From Candidatus Caldipriscus sp. T1.2 (GTDB lineage: Bacteria; Hydrothermota; Hydrothermia; LBFQ01), in NCBI GenBank assembly GCA_000980735.1, contig LBFQ01000061.1, positions 1,632 through 18,963 of the forward strand: DNA of 17,332 nucleotides, read 5' to 3'. A program made the position numbers and the translations under genes. Below are positions 7,370 to 14,337 of the stretch, piece by piece (position 1 is the stretch's first letter; the number at the start of each line of letters is the position of its first letter). The notes below the pieces were generated by a model. That model did not search any database. It saw only the letters and a list, made by a program, of their open reading frames with translations, and had not been told where the DNA came from.

Positions 7370-8283
7370 TTTATCTGCCTTATCAAACCCTCCATCCTAA
7401 GTATCAGACCCAATTTGTCGTTGGATTCGGGGGCAAAAACCCCAACATCTATAAGATAAAACTTTCCATCCTTGTTAAACGCATAGAGTAAAAACGGTCC
7501 TCCCACCACAAGGCTATCGTTTTTCCATATCCCGTAAACCTTTAAGGCGGATATGCCCCCAAGGTTTTCCGAAAAGGAATAGACGTAATCCCTGACCACC
7601 AAGTCCCCCTGATAGATCCTCGCGGTTAGGCTATCCCTCAAATTCAGGATATCCTCAAGGTTTAAATCCCTCTCCTCCCCAACAAAAAACATGATGAACC
7701 TGTCGGGATTGTGCTTGTTTATTACAAGAATTTCTCTCGTCTCAAACAGAACGTTCCAACCCTTCGGTATGTTAATTTCAAAGTTGAACTTCTCCGAGAT
7801 CTTCCTTTTGAGGCTCCTATCCTCCCCCACAAGCATCTCCACGTTTGAAATCTCCCTTACCGCCTTTGAGAAAATGCTATCAAAGAGGATCTGAAGATTG
7901 TCGGAAACGAGCTTGAGCAAGCCCCGGGAATCGTATGAGCAAAATAAAAAATTGAGGTCACCCTTGATGAAAATATCCCTCCTGACAAAAAATCCCTCCT
8001 CATCATTGCACAATTCCCACAGGGAATCGTTGGGTAAAAGAAGCAAGACCTTGTTCCTATAAGCCTCGTAATTTTTAAAATTCTCCCACTTTATGGGATG
8101 GATCTTAAAAAGGGTCTCGCTTTGGGGAGTATTAAAAACCCTAAGGAGAAATTTATATATTGCCCCCGCGGAATACTTGCTATCCTCGGAATATGCAAGG
8201 ACAACCTCCCTACTTGTACCTTTCAGAAACTCCGCACCTTTCCCGCAAGAAATTAGAAAGAATAAAATTAATGCTCCCCTCAT
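7360..8283 (-). CDS. DUF4837 family lipoprotein
   Basis: A 307-residue predicted lipoprotein of unknown function. The N-terminus MRGALILFFLISCGKG is a type II signal peptide with lipobox LISC, so Cys13 should be acylated; residue +2 is Gly, compatible with Lol sorting to the outer membrane. The rest resembles DUF4837. An N-terminal half has VVLAYSEDSKYSAGAIYKFL, TPQSETLFKIHPIKWENF and YRNKVLLLL. The C-terminal half has FEINIPKGWNVLFETREILVINKHNPDRFIMFFVGE, GIWKNDSLVVGGPFLLYAF and GVFAPESNDKLGLILRMEGLIRQI. The GxWKNDxxxxGGPF and final APE..K...LRxxEGL blocks fit the family best. It overlaps the permease upstream as ATGA, with AAGGGTGG before the ATG, one of the few recognisable ribosome binding sites here. 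Being next to a LolC/E-type gene suggests it could be a client or partner (inference). Confidence 0.75.
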   Translation of the reverse strand: MRGALILFFLISCGKGAEFLKGTSREVVLAYSEDSKYSAGAIYKFLLRVFNTPQSETLFKIHPIKWENFKNYEAYRNKVLLLLPNDSLWELCNDEEGFFVRRDIFIKGDLNFLFCSYDSRGLLKLVSDNLQILFDSIFSKAVREISNVEMLVGEDRSLKRKISEKFNFEINIPKGWNVLFETREILVINKHNPDRFIMFFVGEERDLNLEDILNLRDSLTARIYQGDLVVRDYVYSFSENLGGISALKVYGIWKNDSLVVGGPFLLYAFNKDGKFYLIDVGVFAPESNDKLGLILRMEGLIRQIKWK

Positions 8284-9455
8284 ACCACCCTTCTTAGGGC
8301 GTCAACGGGTTTTAGCCTTGAGGAAATATAAGAAGGTACGAAAGCGGCGAGGTAAGAGATGAATAGGGTTAAGAGGGCTATTATTATCCAATCGGAGATC
8401 TGGGGTTTTATGGGAACGTAGTCAAGCATATAAACGTCCGGTGGGAGCTTTACAAGTTTATATTTATCAACGAAATAAGCTAAGGTCCAACCACCCAAAG
8501 AGCCTAAAATCAGCCCACCAAATCCCAAAAATGTGCCAACAAGGGTAAAGATGTTCGTTATTTGCCAGGATGTAAAACCGAGGGATTTTAAGAGTCCTAT
8601 CTCCCACCTTTTTTCAAGGGTGAGCATTGTTATGGAAACCACCACGTTTATCGCGGCTATAAGGAGGATGAGGGTGAAGGATAGGAACATTGCGAGCCTT
8701 TCCATATTAAGGGCGGCAAAGAGAGTTCTGTTTACGGTTATCCAAGAGGAGCAACCAAAACCGAGATCATAAATTTTTTTACAAAATTCGTCCGCCTTAT
8801 AAGGGTCATCAACGTAAGCGAATATAACCCCTGCCTCCTTCTCCCCCAAGTTGAAGAGCCTTCTGGCAAGTTTTATATCGATTAAAATCGTCTGGGCGTC
8901 GTATACGTAAAGCCCCGTGGAATAAACTCCCGAAACCTTTACCCTTTTGGGTACGAGGGTTTGCCCAAATGGCGAAGTTTGAAAGACCATTATTTCAACG
9001 GATGAGTTTATATCCAAACCCATCTGTGCCAAAAGGTTTTCACCGACGAGAATACCCTCCCCAAAATCCCCATAAAGGAGGTTAAGCTCCCCTTTAAGGT
9101 GCCCAAGATCCTGGGCTCTCAAGACCACCCCATCTATACCCTCACCCCCCTTTATTATTACCTTGGTTATCAATGCTGGGTAAGCCTTTATTTTGAGCTT
9201 TTCGGATATATATTTTGCTACGCTATCCGCGTCCTTAAATGTGGGTTCAAAGATGTTGGTAATGTAAAGGTGTGGTTGGAGGACCAACAGACGTTTTTTA
9301 AGCTCGGACTGAAAGCCGTTCATAATACCCGTGACTATGATGAGAACCGCAACACCCAGCCCAATGGCGAAAACGCTCAATAGGGCAAAAACGGAAATTA
9401 TCGTGCTCTTTGAAGAGAATATGTATTTTTTAACGATGAAAAGCTCAGCCCTCAA
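8280..9455 (-). CDS. LolC/LolE-type ABC transporter permease (FtsX/MacB fold)
   Basis: A 391-residue inner-membrane permease of the lipoprotein-releasing family. LolCDE extracts lipoproteins from the inner membrane and hands them to LolA. The typical topology is visible: one N-terminal membrane helix (about 17-43, with SVFALLSVFAIGLGVAVLIIVTGIMNGF), a large periplasmic domain (about 44-250), then three helices near 253-283, 303-332 and 352-378, ending SSRLKPVDALRRVV, a common FtsX-family tail. The opening FIVKKYIFSSKS resembles LolC/E starts. The start is TTG, overlapping the nuoH TGA as TTGA; AAGG lies 10 nt upstream. The LolD ATPase is not in the window, and a single permease is seen, so a homodimer (LolF-like) or a second gene elsewhere are both possible. 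MacB-type exporters share the fold, so LolC versus LolE versus LolF is not resolved. Confidence 0.85.
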   Translation of the reverse strand: MRAELFIVKKYIFSSKSTIISVFALLSVFAIGLGVAVLIIVTGIMNGFQSELKKRLLVLQPHLYITNIFEPTFKDADSVAKYISEKLKIKAYPALITKVIIKGGEGIDGVVLRAQDLGHLKGELNLLYGDFGEGILVGENLLAQMGLDINSSVEIMVFQTSPFGQTLVPKRVKVSGVYSTGLYVYDAQTILIDIKLARRLFNLGEKEAGVIFAYVDDPYKADEFCKKIYDLGFGCSSWITVNRTLFAALNMERLAMFLSFTLILLIAAINVVVSITMLTLEKRWEIGLLKSLGFTSWQITNIFTLVGTFLGFGGLILGSLGGWTLAYFVDKYKLVKLPPDVYMLDYVPIKPQISDWIIIALLTLFISYLAAFVPSYISSRLKPVDALRRVV

Positions 9456-10414
9456 GATACCAAAACCTTATATCCCGACGCCAACAGGAAGTTAAATATT
9501 GAAAGCGGAACCAAAACCTTCCAGGATAGGGAGGTCATTTGGTCCAACCTTAGCCTTAGGAACGTCCATCTTAGGAATACGATAATAGAAAACAGGATAA
9601 AGCCCTTTATTAATGTCCAGGCTATTCCGGGTAAAAGGGGTCCATGCCATCCTCCGAAGAAAAGGGCGCTTACCAAAAGGCTTCCCGCAAATAGGTATAT
9701 CCACTCCCCAAGGTAGAATAATCCGAATTTTATTCCCGAATACTCAACGTTAAAGCCCGAAACCAGCTCGGATTCTGCCTCCGCTATATCAAGGGGTGCC
9801 CTGTTTGTCTCCGCAAATAAACCGAAAAGGGTTAAAAGGAGGGAAATTTGTCCAATAACGGGTATAAAGGCAAACCATAGGTCCTCCTGGAACTTTATTA
9901 TCTCGTATATGTTTAAAGTGCCATAAAATACCGCGGGGGTCAAAGCCCCCAAAACGAACGGAATTTCGTATGATACCATCTGTCCAAGCGCCCTGAGGCT
10001 TGAAATTATGGGATACTTTGAGGATGAACCCCAACCTGCCATAATTGCGGTTATGGGCTCTATGCTTGCTATGGCAAAGACCAAAATCAGGCTCCAATCC
10101 GTGTTGATTATGTAAATTTTCTCATCCAAAGGGATTGGGGCAAAAGCCCAAATCGCCGCAGAAGCGAAAAGTAGAGGGGCAAGGTTAAAAAGGAGCTTAT
10201 CCGCGTCCTTTGGAACAATATCTTCCTTTGATAGAAGTTTCAATCCATCCGCAACTATCTGTAGCCAACCATGGGGCCTACCCACATAATAAGGTCCTAT
10301 CCTGTTTTGCAATCTTGCCGCAATTTTCCTTTCTAAATACACAAGAACAGGCCCAACGAGTAGAGCAACCAAAAGGAAGAGAACTGGGTTAAAAATATAA
10401 TTCGGGATGGTCAT
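9452..10414 (-). CDS. nuoH: NADH-quinone oxidoreductase subunit H
   Basis: Membrane subunit H (ND1) of respiratory complex I, which forms part of the quinone cavity and the first proton channel. With ATG 10414 the protein is 320 residues, close to E. coli NuoH (325), and hydrophobic throughout, with about eight membrane helices. Diagnostic blocks are LVYLERKIAARLQNRIGPYY, GWLQIVADGLKLLSKEDIVP, the loop FAETNRAPLDIAEAESELVS followed by GFNVEYSGIKFGLFYLGEW, and a C-terminal LRWTFLRLRLDQMTSLSWKV. These favour true NuoH over hydrogenase homologues. The frame stays open upstream to TTG 10564, but those 50 residues look like the tail of a CsgG-like protein. ATG 10414 gives the normal NuoH start and has TAAAAT 8 nt upstream. 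No other nuo gene is adjacent, which is unusual. Confidence 0.93.
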   Translation of the reverse strand: MTIPNYIFNPVLFLLVALLVGPVLVYLERKIAARLQNRIGPYYVGRPHGWLQIVADGLKLLSKEDIVPKDADKLLFNLAPLLFASAAIWAFAPIPLDEKIYIINTDWSLILVFAIASIEPITAIMAGWGSSSKYPIISSLRALGQMVSYEIPFVLGALTPAVFYGTLNIYEIIKFQEDLWFAFIPVIGQISLLLTLFGLFAETNRAPLDIAEAESELVSGFNVEYSGIKFGLFYLGEWIYLFAGSLLVSALFFGGWHGPLLPGIAWTLIKGFILFSIIVFLRWTFLRLRLDQMTSLSWKVLVPLSIFNFLLASGYKVLVS

Positions 10415-10422
10415 AGATGGGT

Positions 10423-10428
10423 ATTTTA
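10423..10428 (-). promoter_or_regulatory. Putative -10 box of nuoH (TAAAAT)
   Basis: On the minus strand TAAAAT ends 8 nt before ATG 10414, and no Shine-Dalgarno sequence is present. The position matches the other putative leaderless promoters here and supports ATG 10414 over the upstream TTG. If active, it would drive the five-gene minus-strand run. Confidence 0.45.
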
Positions 10429-10589
10429 AAGGGGTATTCTTTTTTCCCGTTTCAACATCAACGATCTTGAACCCCAATGTGATGCCAATTTTGAAAATTA
10501 GGGAACCATATCCCTCCCTTTCCACATCCACGATTGAGAAGAAACCTACCGCCCTTGCCCCCAAGAGCTTTCCTATTCTCGGAGCATAA

Positions 10590-10595
10590 TCAAAA
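10590..10595 (-). other. Candidate +1 shift site TTT TGA
   Basis: On the minus strand the codons read GAG CAG GAA TTT TGA T. tRNA-Phe could re-pair perfectly after a +1 slip (UUU to UUU), resuming at GAT. AGGA lies just upstream (10600-10597), loosely like the internal Shine-Dalgarno before CUU UGA in prfB, though the gap is shorter. An extra T in the four-T run would look the same. Confidence 0.25.
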
Positions 10596-10773
10596 TTCCT
10601 GCTCGCTTAAGATCTTATCAATGTCCTTCCTATCAACGATCTCCAAATTCTTAACTTTCATAAGTTCCAATATGGCGAAATCGTATATTGAAGCCTTTAC
10701 ATCTTTGGACAAACTTTTACCCTTATCCTCAACCTCCGGCATCAGAGCGAAGGTGATACCCTTTCAACTCCCT

Positions 10774-10779
10774 TATAAT
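10774..10779 (+). promoter_or_regulatory. Putative -10 box of the UbiA-family gene (TATAAT)
   Basis: A perfect TATAAT ends 6 nt before ATG 10786, so the predicted transcription start falls at the start codon. No Shine-Dalgarno sequence and no clear -35 are present. The geometry is identical to the box before the FG-GAP gene and supports ATG 10786 as the start. Confidence 0.6.
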
Positions 10780-10785
10780 TCTCGG

Positions 10786-11787
10786 ATGAAACCAGCATTT
10801 TGGATAAAGGCTTTAAGGATCATACCGAGGATAGAAAAGGAGGAGTGGGACAAGCTCGATCCCATATCAAAATGGCTTGTTTTAACGAGGAGTGCGGTTT
10901 TTGTCATAACCTTCATACCCGCATCCATAGCTGGCATATTTGCCTTCCTGAACGATAAGTTTAACTTCCTCAATTGGCTCCTTTTAACTCTCGGGCTTAT
11001 ATTTGCCCACGCTACGAACAACATGTTGAACGATTTCACGGATTACATAAAGAACGTGGATAAGGACAACTACTTTAGGGCTCAATACGGTCCCCACGCC
11101 CTCGAGCATGGCCTGATGGACACCAAGGGATTTTTCAAGTACGTGGTTATTACGGGAATTCTCGCCCTTCTGATAGGTATATACTTTGTGTATTTGAGGG
11201 GTTTGCCCGCATTAATTCTCCTCATACTCGGCTCATTTTTCGTCCTCTTTTACACTTATCCGTTAAAGTATATCGGGTTGGGTGAGCCTGCGGTTTTCAT
11301 AGTTTGGGGACCGCTTATGATATGGGGTGGATACTACGCCATAACAGGTGAATGGAACCGTGATGTTTTTATAGCAAGCCTTCCTTACGGACTTGGGGCA
11401 ACCACCGTACTCTTCGGAAAACACATAGACAAGCTTGAGCAGGATAAGCAAAAGGGAATACGAACTCTTCCCGTAATCTTGGGAGAAAGGAATGCTAGGA
11501 TAACCGCTATCATATTAATGCTCCTACAATACCTTATAACGGTGTATCTTGTATTTACCGGCTTCTTCAGGTGGACTATGCTTATAGTCCTCCTCGGTCT
11601 AAAAAGGTTCTGGACGGTGTTTAAGGTTTATAAGGACGAGAAGCCAAAGGAGAGACCCTCGAATTATCCTCAAGAGACTTGGCCCCTGTGGTATGTGGCC
11701 TTCGCTTTCTGGCATAACCGCACCTTCGGGGCACTTTACCTCCTTGGGCTCATATTCGAGGTAATTTTCAAAATCCTAAAAGTTTAA
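10786..11787 (+). CDS. UbiA/MenA-family prenyltransferase
   Basis: A 333-residue integral membrane protein that should transfer a polyprenyl chain to an aromatic acceptor, most plausibly 1,4-dihydroxy-2-naphthoate in menaquinone synthesis; the acceptor is inferred. About eight membrane helices are visible. The first Asp-rich motif is NNMLNDFTDYIKNVDKD (about 78-94; N82, D83, D86). The second region is FGKHIDKLEQDKQKGIRTLPVILG (about 213-236), followed by helices and a charged loop KPKERPSNYPQETWPLW. The reading frame is open back to 10534, but that stretch is non-homologous and antisense to the CsgG-like gene. ATG 10786 gives a normal UbiA start and has TATAAT 6 nt upstream. It diverges from nuoH, in keeping with a shared quinone theme. 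The 3' end overlaps the convergent folC by 20 nt. Confidence 0.88.
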   Translation: MKPAFWIKALRIIPRIEKEEWDKLDPISKWLVLTRSAVFVITFIPASIAGIFAFLNDKFNFLNWLLLTLGLIFAHATNNMLNDFTDYIKNVDKDNYFRAQYGPHALEHGLMDTKGFFKYVVITGILALLIGIYFVYLRGLPALILLILGSFFVLFYTYPLKYIGLGEPAVFIVWGPLMIWGGYYAITGEWNRDVFIASLPYGLGATTVLFGKHIDKLEQDKQKGIRTLPVILGERNARITAIILMLLQYLITVYLVFTGFFRWTMLIVLLGLKRFWTVFKVYKDEKPKERPSNYPQETWPLWYVAFAFWHNRTFGALYLLGLIFEVIFKILKV

Positions 11788-12982
11788 GGACCTCACCTAC
11801 AAGGTAAAAGGAGCCCGTTATGACCACATCCCCCTCGTTAAGGAGAGAAAGGATTTCGGAAGTTGAATTTAGGATTTTTGGGGGTTTCCCAAAAACGTAA
11901 GAATACTTAAACATATCTTCAACCCACACGGAACGGGGGAAGGGGTACCTGGTAATATAAAGTTCGTAATTCGTCCTTGAGAGTTCCCAAACGATCTCTT
12001 TAAAGTTCTTATCCGAGCTCAGGGCAAGGACCACCTTAAACCTTTTTTCCGGAAAGAGGGCTTTTAAGCTTTCCAAAAGTTTCTTTATGGCTATTGTATT
12101 GTGTGCCCCATCCACGATTATATAGGGATCCTTTGAGATCACCTGTAACCTTCCGGGAATGGATAGGTTGAAAAATTTCGGTTTTTCTATTCCCAAGAGC
12201 TTCAAAGCCTTATAAGCTAATGCGAGGTTTTCCCCCTGAAATTCCCCAAGTACCGGAGCGGAGAACCTTTCCCCCTCAACCTCCACCTCAATACCGTACC
12301 TATCAAATCTTATAATTTCCCAATCAACTACGTACAATTGAGCTCCGAACTCCTCTACCCTCCTAAGGATCACATCCAAAACCCTCCGATTGTTTTTTGT
12401 GGTTATTACGGGAATTTTCCCCTTTATCACCGCCGATTTTTCCCTCGTTATATCCTCCAAGGTATTCCCCAAAACATCCATATGGTCGTAATCTATCCTC
12501 GTTATCACAACCATGTCTTGATTTAAAACGTTCGTTGCGTCAAGCCTACCCCCTACCCCCGCCTCAAAGACGTTGAAATCAGTCTTTTCGTCTAAAAAGT
12601 ACATGATGGCGGATGCGGTTAAAACCTCAAAGAAAGTCTTAAAGCCCCTGTCCTTAACCTTATCCAATATCATATCAACGTATAAGGAAAGTTTCTCTTC
12701 GGATATGGGCTTATTGTTCAACCTTATCCTTTCAAGGAGGCTTACAAGATGCGGAGAGGTGTAAAGTCCCACTTTGTACCCCTCGTTTATTAAAGCGGTA
12801 CTTATAGCAAAAGATACGGAACCTTTACCCTTTGTCCCCACGATGTGTATTACGTTTTTAATTTTTTGGTGGGGATTTCCGATACTTTCAAGGAGGTTAT
12901 AAAAACTTTCAAGCCCTTTTGGACCAACACCAATCTTCTCGTAGTTTATTAAGGAGTTTAGCCTTGCGATCGCCCTTCCCAT
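11768..12982 (-). CDS. folC: Folylpolyglutamate synthase / dihydrofolate synthase
   Basis: A 404-residue Mur-ligase-fold enzyme that adds glutamate to folates, and in many bacteria to dihydropteroate as well. The N-terminal block reads INYEKIGVGPKGLESFYNLL, then the ATP P-loop VGTKGKGSVSFAIS (about 48-61) and YTSPHLVSLLERIRLN (about 74-89). Next come FEAGVGGRLDATNVL (about 138-152), TRIDYDHMDVLGNTLEDITREK (metal/ATP region) and the C-terminal domain with IVDGAHNTIAI and the closing VVITGSFYLVGEVLKLL. The length matches the family (about 400-430). ATG 12982 lies 25 nt inside the end of rfaE2, so it is the last gene of the ybaB-recR-rfaE2-folC run. Whether it has one or both activities cannot be read from sequence. 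Its tail overlaps the UbiA-family gene by 20 nt. Confidence 0.95.
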   Translation of the reverse strand: MGRAIARLNSLINYEKIGVGPKGLESFYNLLESIGNPHQKIKNVIHIVGTKGKGSVSFAISTALINEGYKVGLYTSPHLVSLLERIRLNNKPISEEKLSLYVDMILDKVKDRGFKTFFEVLTASAIMYFLDEKTDFNVFEAGVGGRLDATNVLNQDMVVITRIDYDHMDVLGNTLEDITREKSAVIKGKIPVITTKNNRRVLDVILRRVEEFGAQLYVVDWEIIRFDRYGIEVEVEGERFSAPVLGEFQGENLALAYKALKLLGIEKPKFFNLSIPGRLQVISKDPYIIVDGAHNTIAIKKLLESLKALFPEKRFKVVLALSSDKNFKEIVWELSRTNYELYITRYPFPRSVWVEDMFKYSYVFGKPPKILNSTSEILSLLNEGDVVITGSFYLVGEVLKLLGF

Positions 12983-13434
12983 ATCTTCTTTATTATTGAG
13001 GTTGTGGAGTACCCCTCAAGGTAGTTAAAGATCTCCACCCTTCCCCCCTTTGAAAGGACGAATTCAGCCCCCACAACATCCTCCATTCTATAATCCCCAC
13101 CCTTCACCAGAACGTCCGGGGAAATTTCCCTAATTATCCTCTCGGGTGTATCCTCCGAAAAAGGGACAACGAAATCCACCCATCTAATTGAAAGCAAAAC
13201 AAAAGCCCTATCCTCAAGGGTATTTATGGGTCTGCTTTCCCCCTTTAACCTCCTAACGGATTCATCGTCGTTCAACCCAACAACCAAAACATCCCCGAGG
13301 GATCTCGCGAATTTCAATAGTTCCACGTGTCCCCTATGTATTATATCAAAACATCCGTTGGTGAAGACTATCTTATAGCCCGCCTTTCTCAAAAACTCTC
13401 CCAAAAGTTTAGCGTCCCTTGTAAAGCCCTTCAT
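12958..13434 (-). CDS. rfaE2: D-glycero-beta-D-manno-heptose 1-phosphate adenylyltransferase (RfaE2/HldE C-terminal type)
   Basis: A 158-residue stand-alone nucleotidyltransferase of the cytidylyltransferase-like fold. It uses ATP and heptose 1-phosphate to make ADP-heptose precursor for LPS core. Motifs are KIVFTNGCFDIIHRGHVELL (HxGH at 33-36), VVGLNDDESVRRLKGESRPI (about 52-71), the RAFVLLSIRWVDFVVPFSEDTP block, SPDVLVKGGDY and the terminal GYSTTSIIKKI (STTSII box). The length agrees with RfaE2 without the kinase domain found fused in E. coli HldE; the kinase RfaE1 is not in the window. Pantetheine-phosphate adenylyltransferase and glycerol-3-phosphate cytidylyltransferase share HxGH, but the GCFDIIHRGHVELL and STTSII boxes favour RfaE2. 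It overlaps recR as ATGA. It supports an LPS-bearing outer membrane, though some thermophiles use such enzymes for S-layer glycans. Confidence 0.9.
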   Translation of the reverse strand: MKGFTRDAKLLGEFLRKAGYKIVFTNGCFDIIHRGHVELLKFARSLGDVLVVGLNDDESVRRLKGESRPINTLEDRAFVLLSIRWVDFVVPFSEDTPERIIREISPDVLVKGGDYRMEDVVGAEFVLSKGGRVEIFNYLEGYSTTSIIKKIWEGRSQG

Positions 13435-14018
13435 AATTCAAAGGGTACCCTGTTCGTTAAAGCTTCGTAAAGTGTGTAAGGGTCAAGGGATGATATATCC
13501 TCCCCCCTTGGGACCCCGGAGGGTAGCCTGCTTATCTTTATCCCCTTTATCCCTTCAACCAAAAAGTAAGCGGTAACTTCCCCCTTTACGTCGTTTGGAA
13601 GCCCTATTATTATTTCCGAGATCTTGAAATTCTCCAGAAACTTTTCAAATTTCTCCTTCGGTATTTTTTCCGCCGAAATCCCCTCGGAAGGAGAAATGAG
13701 ATGGTAAATTACGAAGTACCTACCCTTATATTTCCCAGAATCCTCCACCCTAAAAACCTCAAAGGGGGACCTTACAACCAAAACCACATTTTCCCTATTT
13801 TCATCCGCGCAAACCTCGCATATTTCCCCCTCGCATATCATCCCACAAAACTTACACAACCCTATTCTATCCAACTCCCTTAATGAGTTTATGAGGTTTT
13901 CCCTCTTTTCCCTGTTAAAAATAAGGTATTGAACCAACCTCTCGGCGGTTATAGGTCCTATTTCTGGAAGGGAGTTTAAAGCTTCCCTAAGCTTTATGTA
14001 GGATTTTGGGGGTTTCAT
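13431..14018 (-). CDS. recR: Recombination protein RecR
   Basis: A 195-residue DNA-binding ring protein that works with RecO/RecF to load RecA at gaps. Domains in order: N-terminal helix-hairpin-helix (about 5-30, LNSLPEIGPITAERLVQYL), C4 zinc finger (C55, C58, C67, C70, plus an extra C62), a Toprim domain (about 78-165) and a C-terminal SRLPSGVPRGEDISSLDPYTLYEALTNR block matching the RecR tail. The Toprim is divergent. The usual VVEEP..V strand is VVRSPFEVF, so the normally conserved glutamate is Arg83, and the later motif reads GLPNDVKGEVTAYFL. RecR Toprim is structural rather than a strong catalyst in known members, so function may be kept. Gene order ybaB-recR is the classic bacterial pair, and the two overlap as ATGA, which supports the call. 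Confidence 0.94.
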   Translation of the reverse strand: MKPPKSYIKLREALNSLPEIGPITAERLVQYLIFNREKRENLINSLRELDRIGLCKFCGMICEGEICEVCADENRENVVLVVRSPFEVFRVEDSGKYKGRYFVIYHLISPSEGISAEKIPKEKFEKFLENFKISEIIIGLPNDVKGEVTAYFLVEGIKGIKISRLPSGVPRGEDISSLDPYTLYEALTNRVPFEL

Positions 14019-14329
14019 AGAAATTTTTCTAGCTCCTTCCTATATTCGGGGGGAAGTTCTGCCAAGAATTCCTTGGTTTTCTCCCTTTGAAATTCCATAG
14101 CCTTTTTTATCGCGGAATTCACCGCATTTACAATAGCATTCTCAACGGACCTTATATCCTTCAAGGCATCTGGGTTTATTTTTACCTCCAAAAGCTCACC
14201 TGTACCACTTACCACCACTTTTACATTCCCGTTGTAGGCGCTCTCTTCAAATCTCGCTTTTGAAAGTTCCTTTTGAAGTTTCTTTGCCTTTTGCTGGAGC
14301 TCCCAAAGTTTCTTAAAATCTCCGAACAT
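14015..14329 (-). CDS. YbaB/EbfC family nucleoid-associated protein
   Basis: A 104-residue small dimeric DNA-binding protein that coats the nucleoid. The family pattern is visible: N-terminal MFGDFKKLWELQQKAKKLQKEL amphipathic helix (about 1-22), central beta strands NVKVVVSGTGELLEVKINPDAL (about 34-55), and a C-terminal helix VENAIVNAVNSAIKKAMEFQ followed by a Glu/Lys-rich tail. The length matches YbaB (about 100-110). It is the first gene of a four-gene minus-strand run and overlaps recR as ATGA, the usual partner order. A TAGAAT box ends 8 nt before the ATG and no Shine-Dalgarno sequence is present, so this gene too may be leaderless. Identification by fold pattern and context is firm. Confidence 0.93.
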   Translation of the reverse strand: MFGDFKKLWELQQKAKKLQKELSKARFEESAYNGNVKVVVSGTGELLEVKINPDALKDIRSVENAIVNAVNSAIKKAMEFQREKTKEFLAELPPEYRKELEKFL

Positions 14330-14337
14330 AAGTGGAA

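Larger units (their letters stand above)
10415..10742 (-). pseudogene. Broken CsgG-like protein gene
   Basis: Two frames together give a recognisable CsgG-type segment. From ATG 10742 the first frame reads MPEVEDKGKSLSKDVKASIY and on to KNLEIVDRKDIDKILSEQEF, where TGA (10592-10590) stops it. Skipping one T in TTTTGA continues as DYAPRIGKLLGARAVGFFSI and then ITLGFKIVDVETGKK. The chain IVDR..DID.IL.EQ, then IGKLLGA, then VDVETG is the family's usual order. The second frame runs without stop into nuoH. An in-frame TGA (10766-10764) cuts off any signal peptide; KGITFAL just after it looks like the lost first strand. A shift at the A6 run (10445-10440) would instead end the gene at TAA 10391-10389, overlapping nuoH by 26 nt. 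It may be a decayed gene, a gene with sequencing indels, or one that uses recoding. CsgG-like proteins are usually envelope-associated; the role here is unknown. Confidence 0.55.

Noticed and set aside
10534..10785. 84-codon upstream extension of the UbiA-family gene
   Set aside because: It has no UbiA similarity, lies antisense to the CsgG-like gene, and the TATAAT box plus a normal family N-terminus point to ATG 10786.
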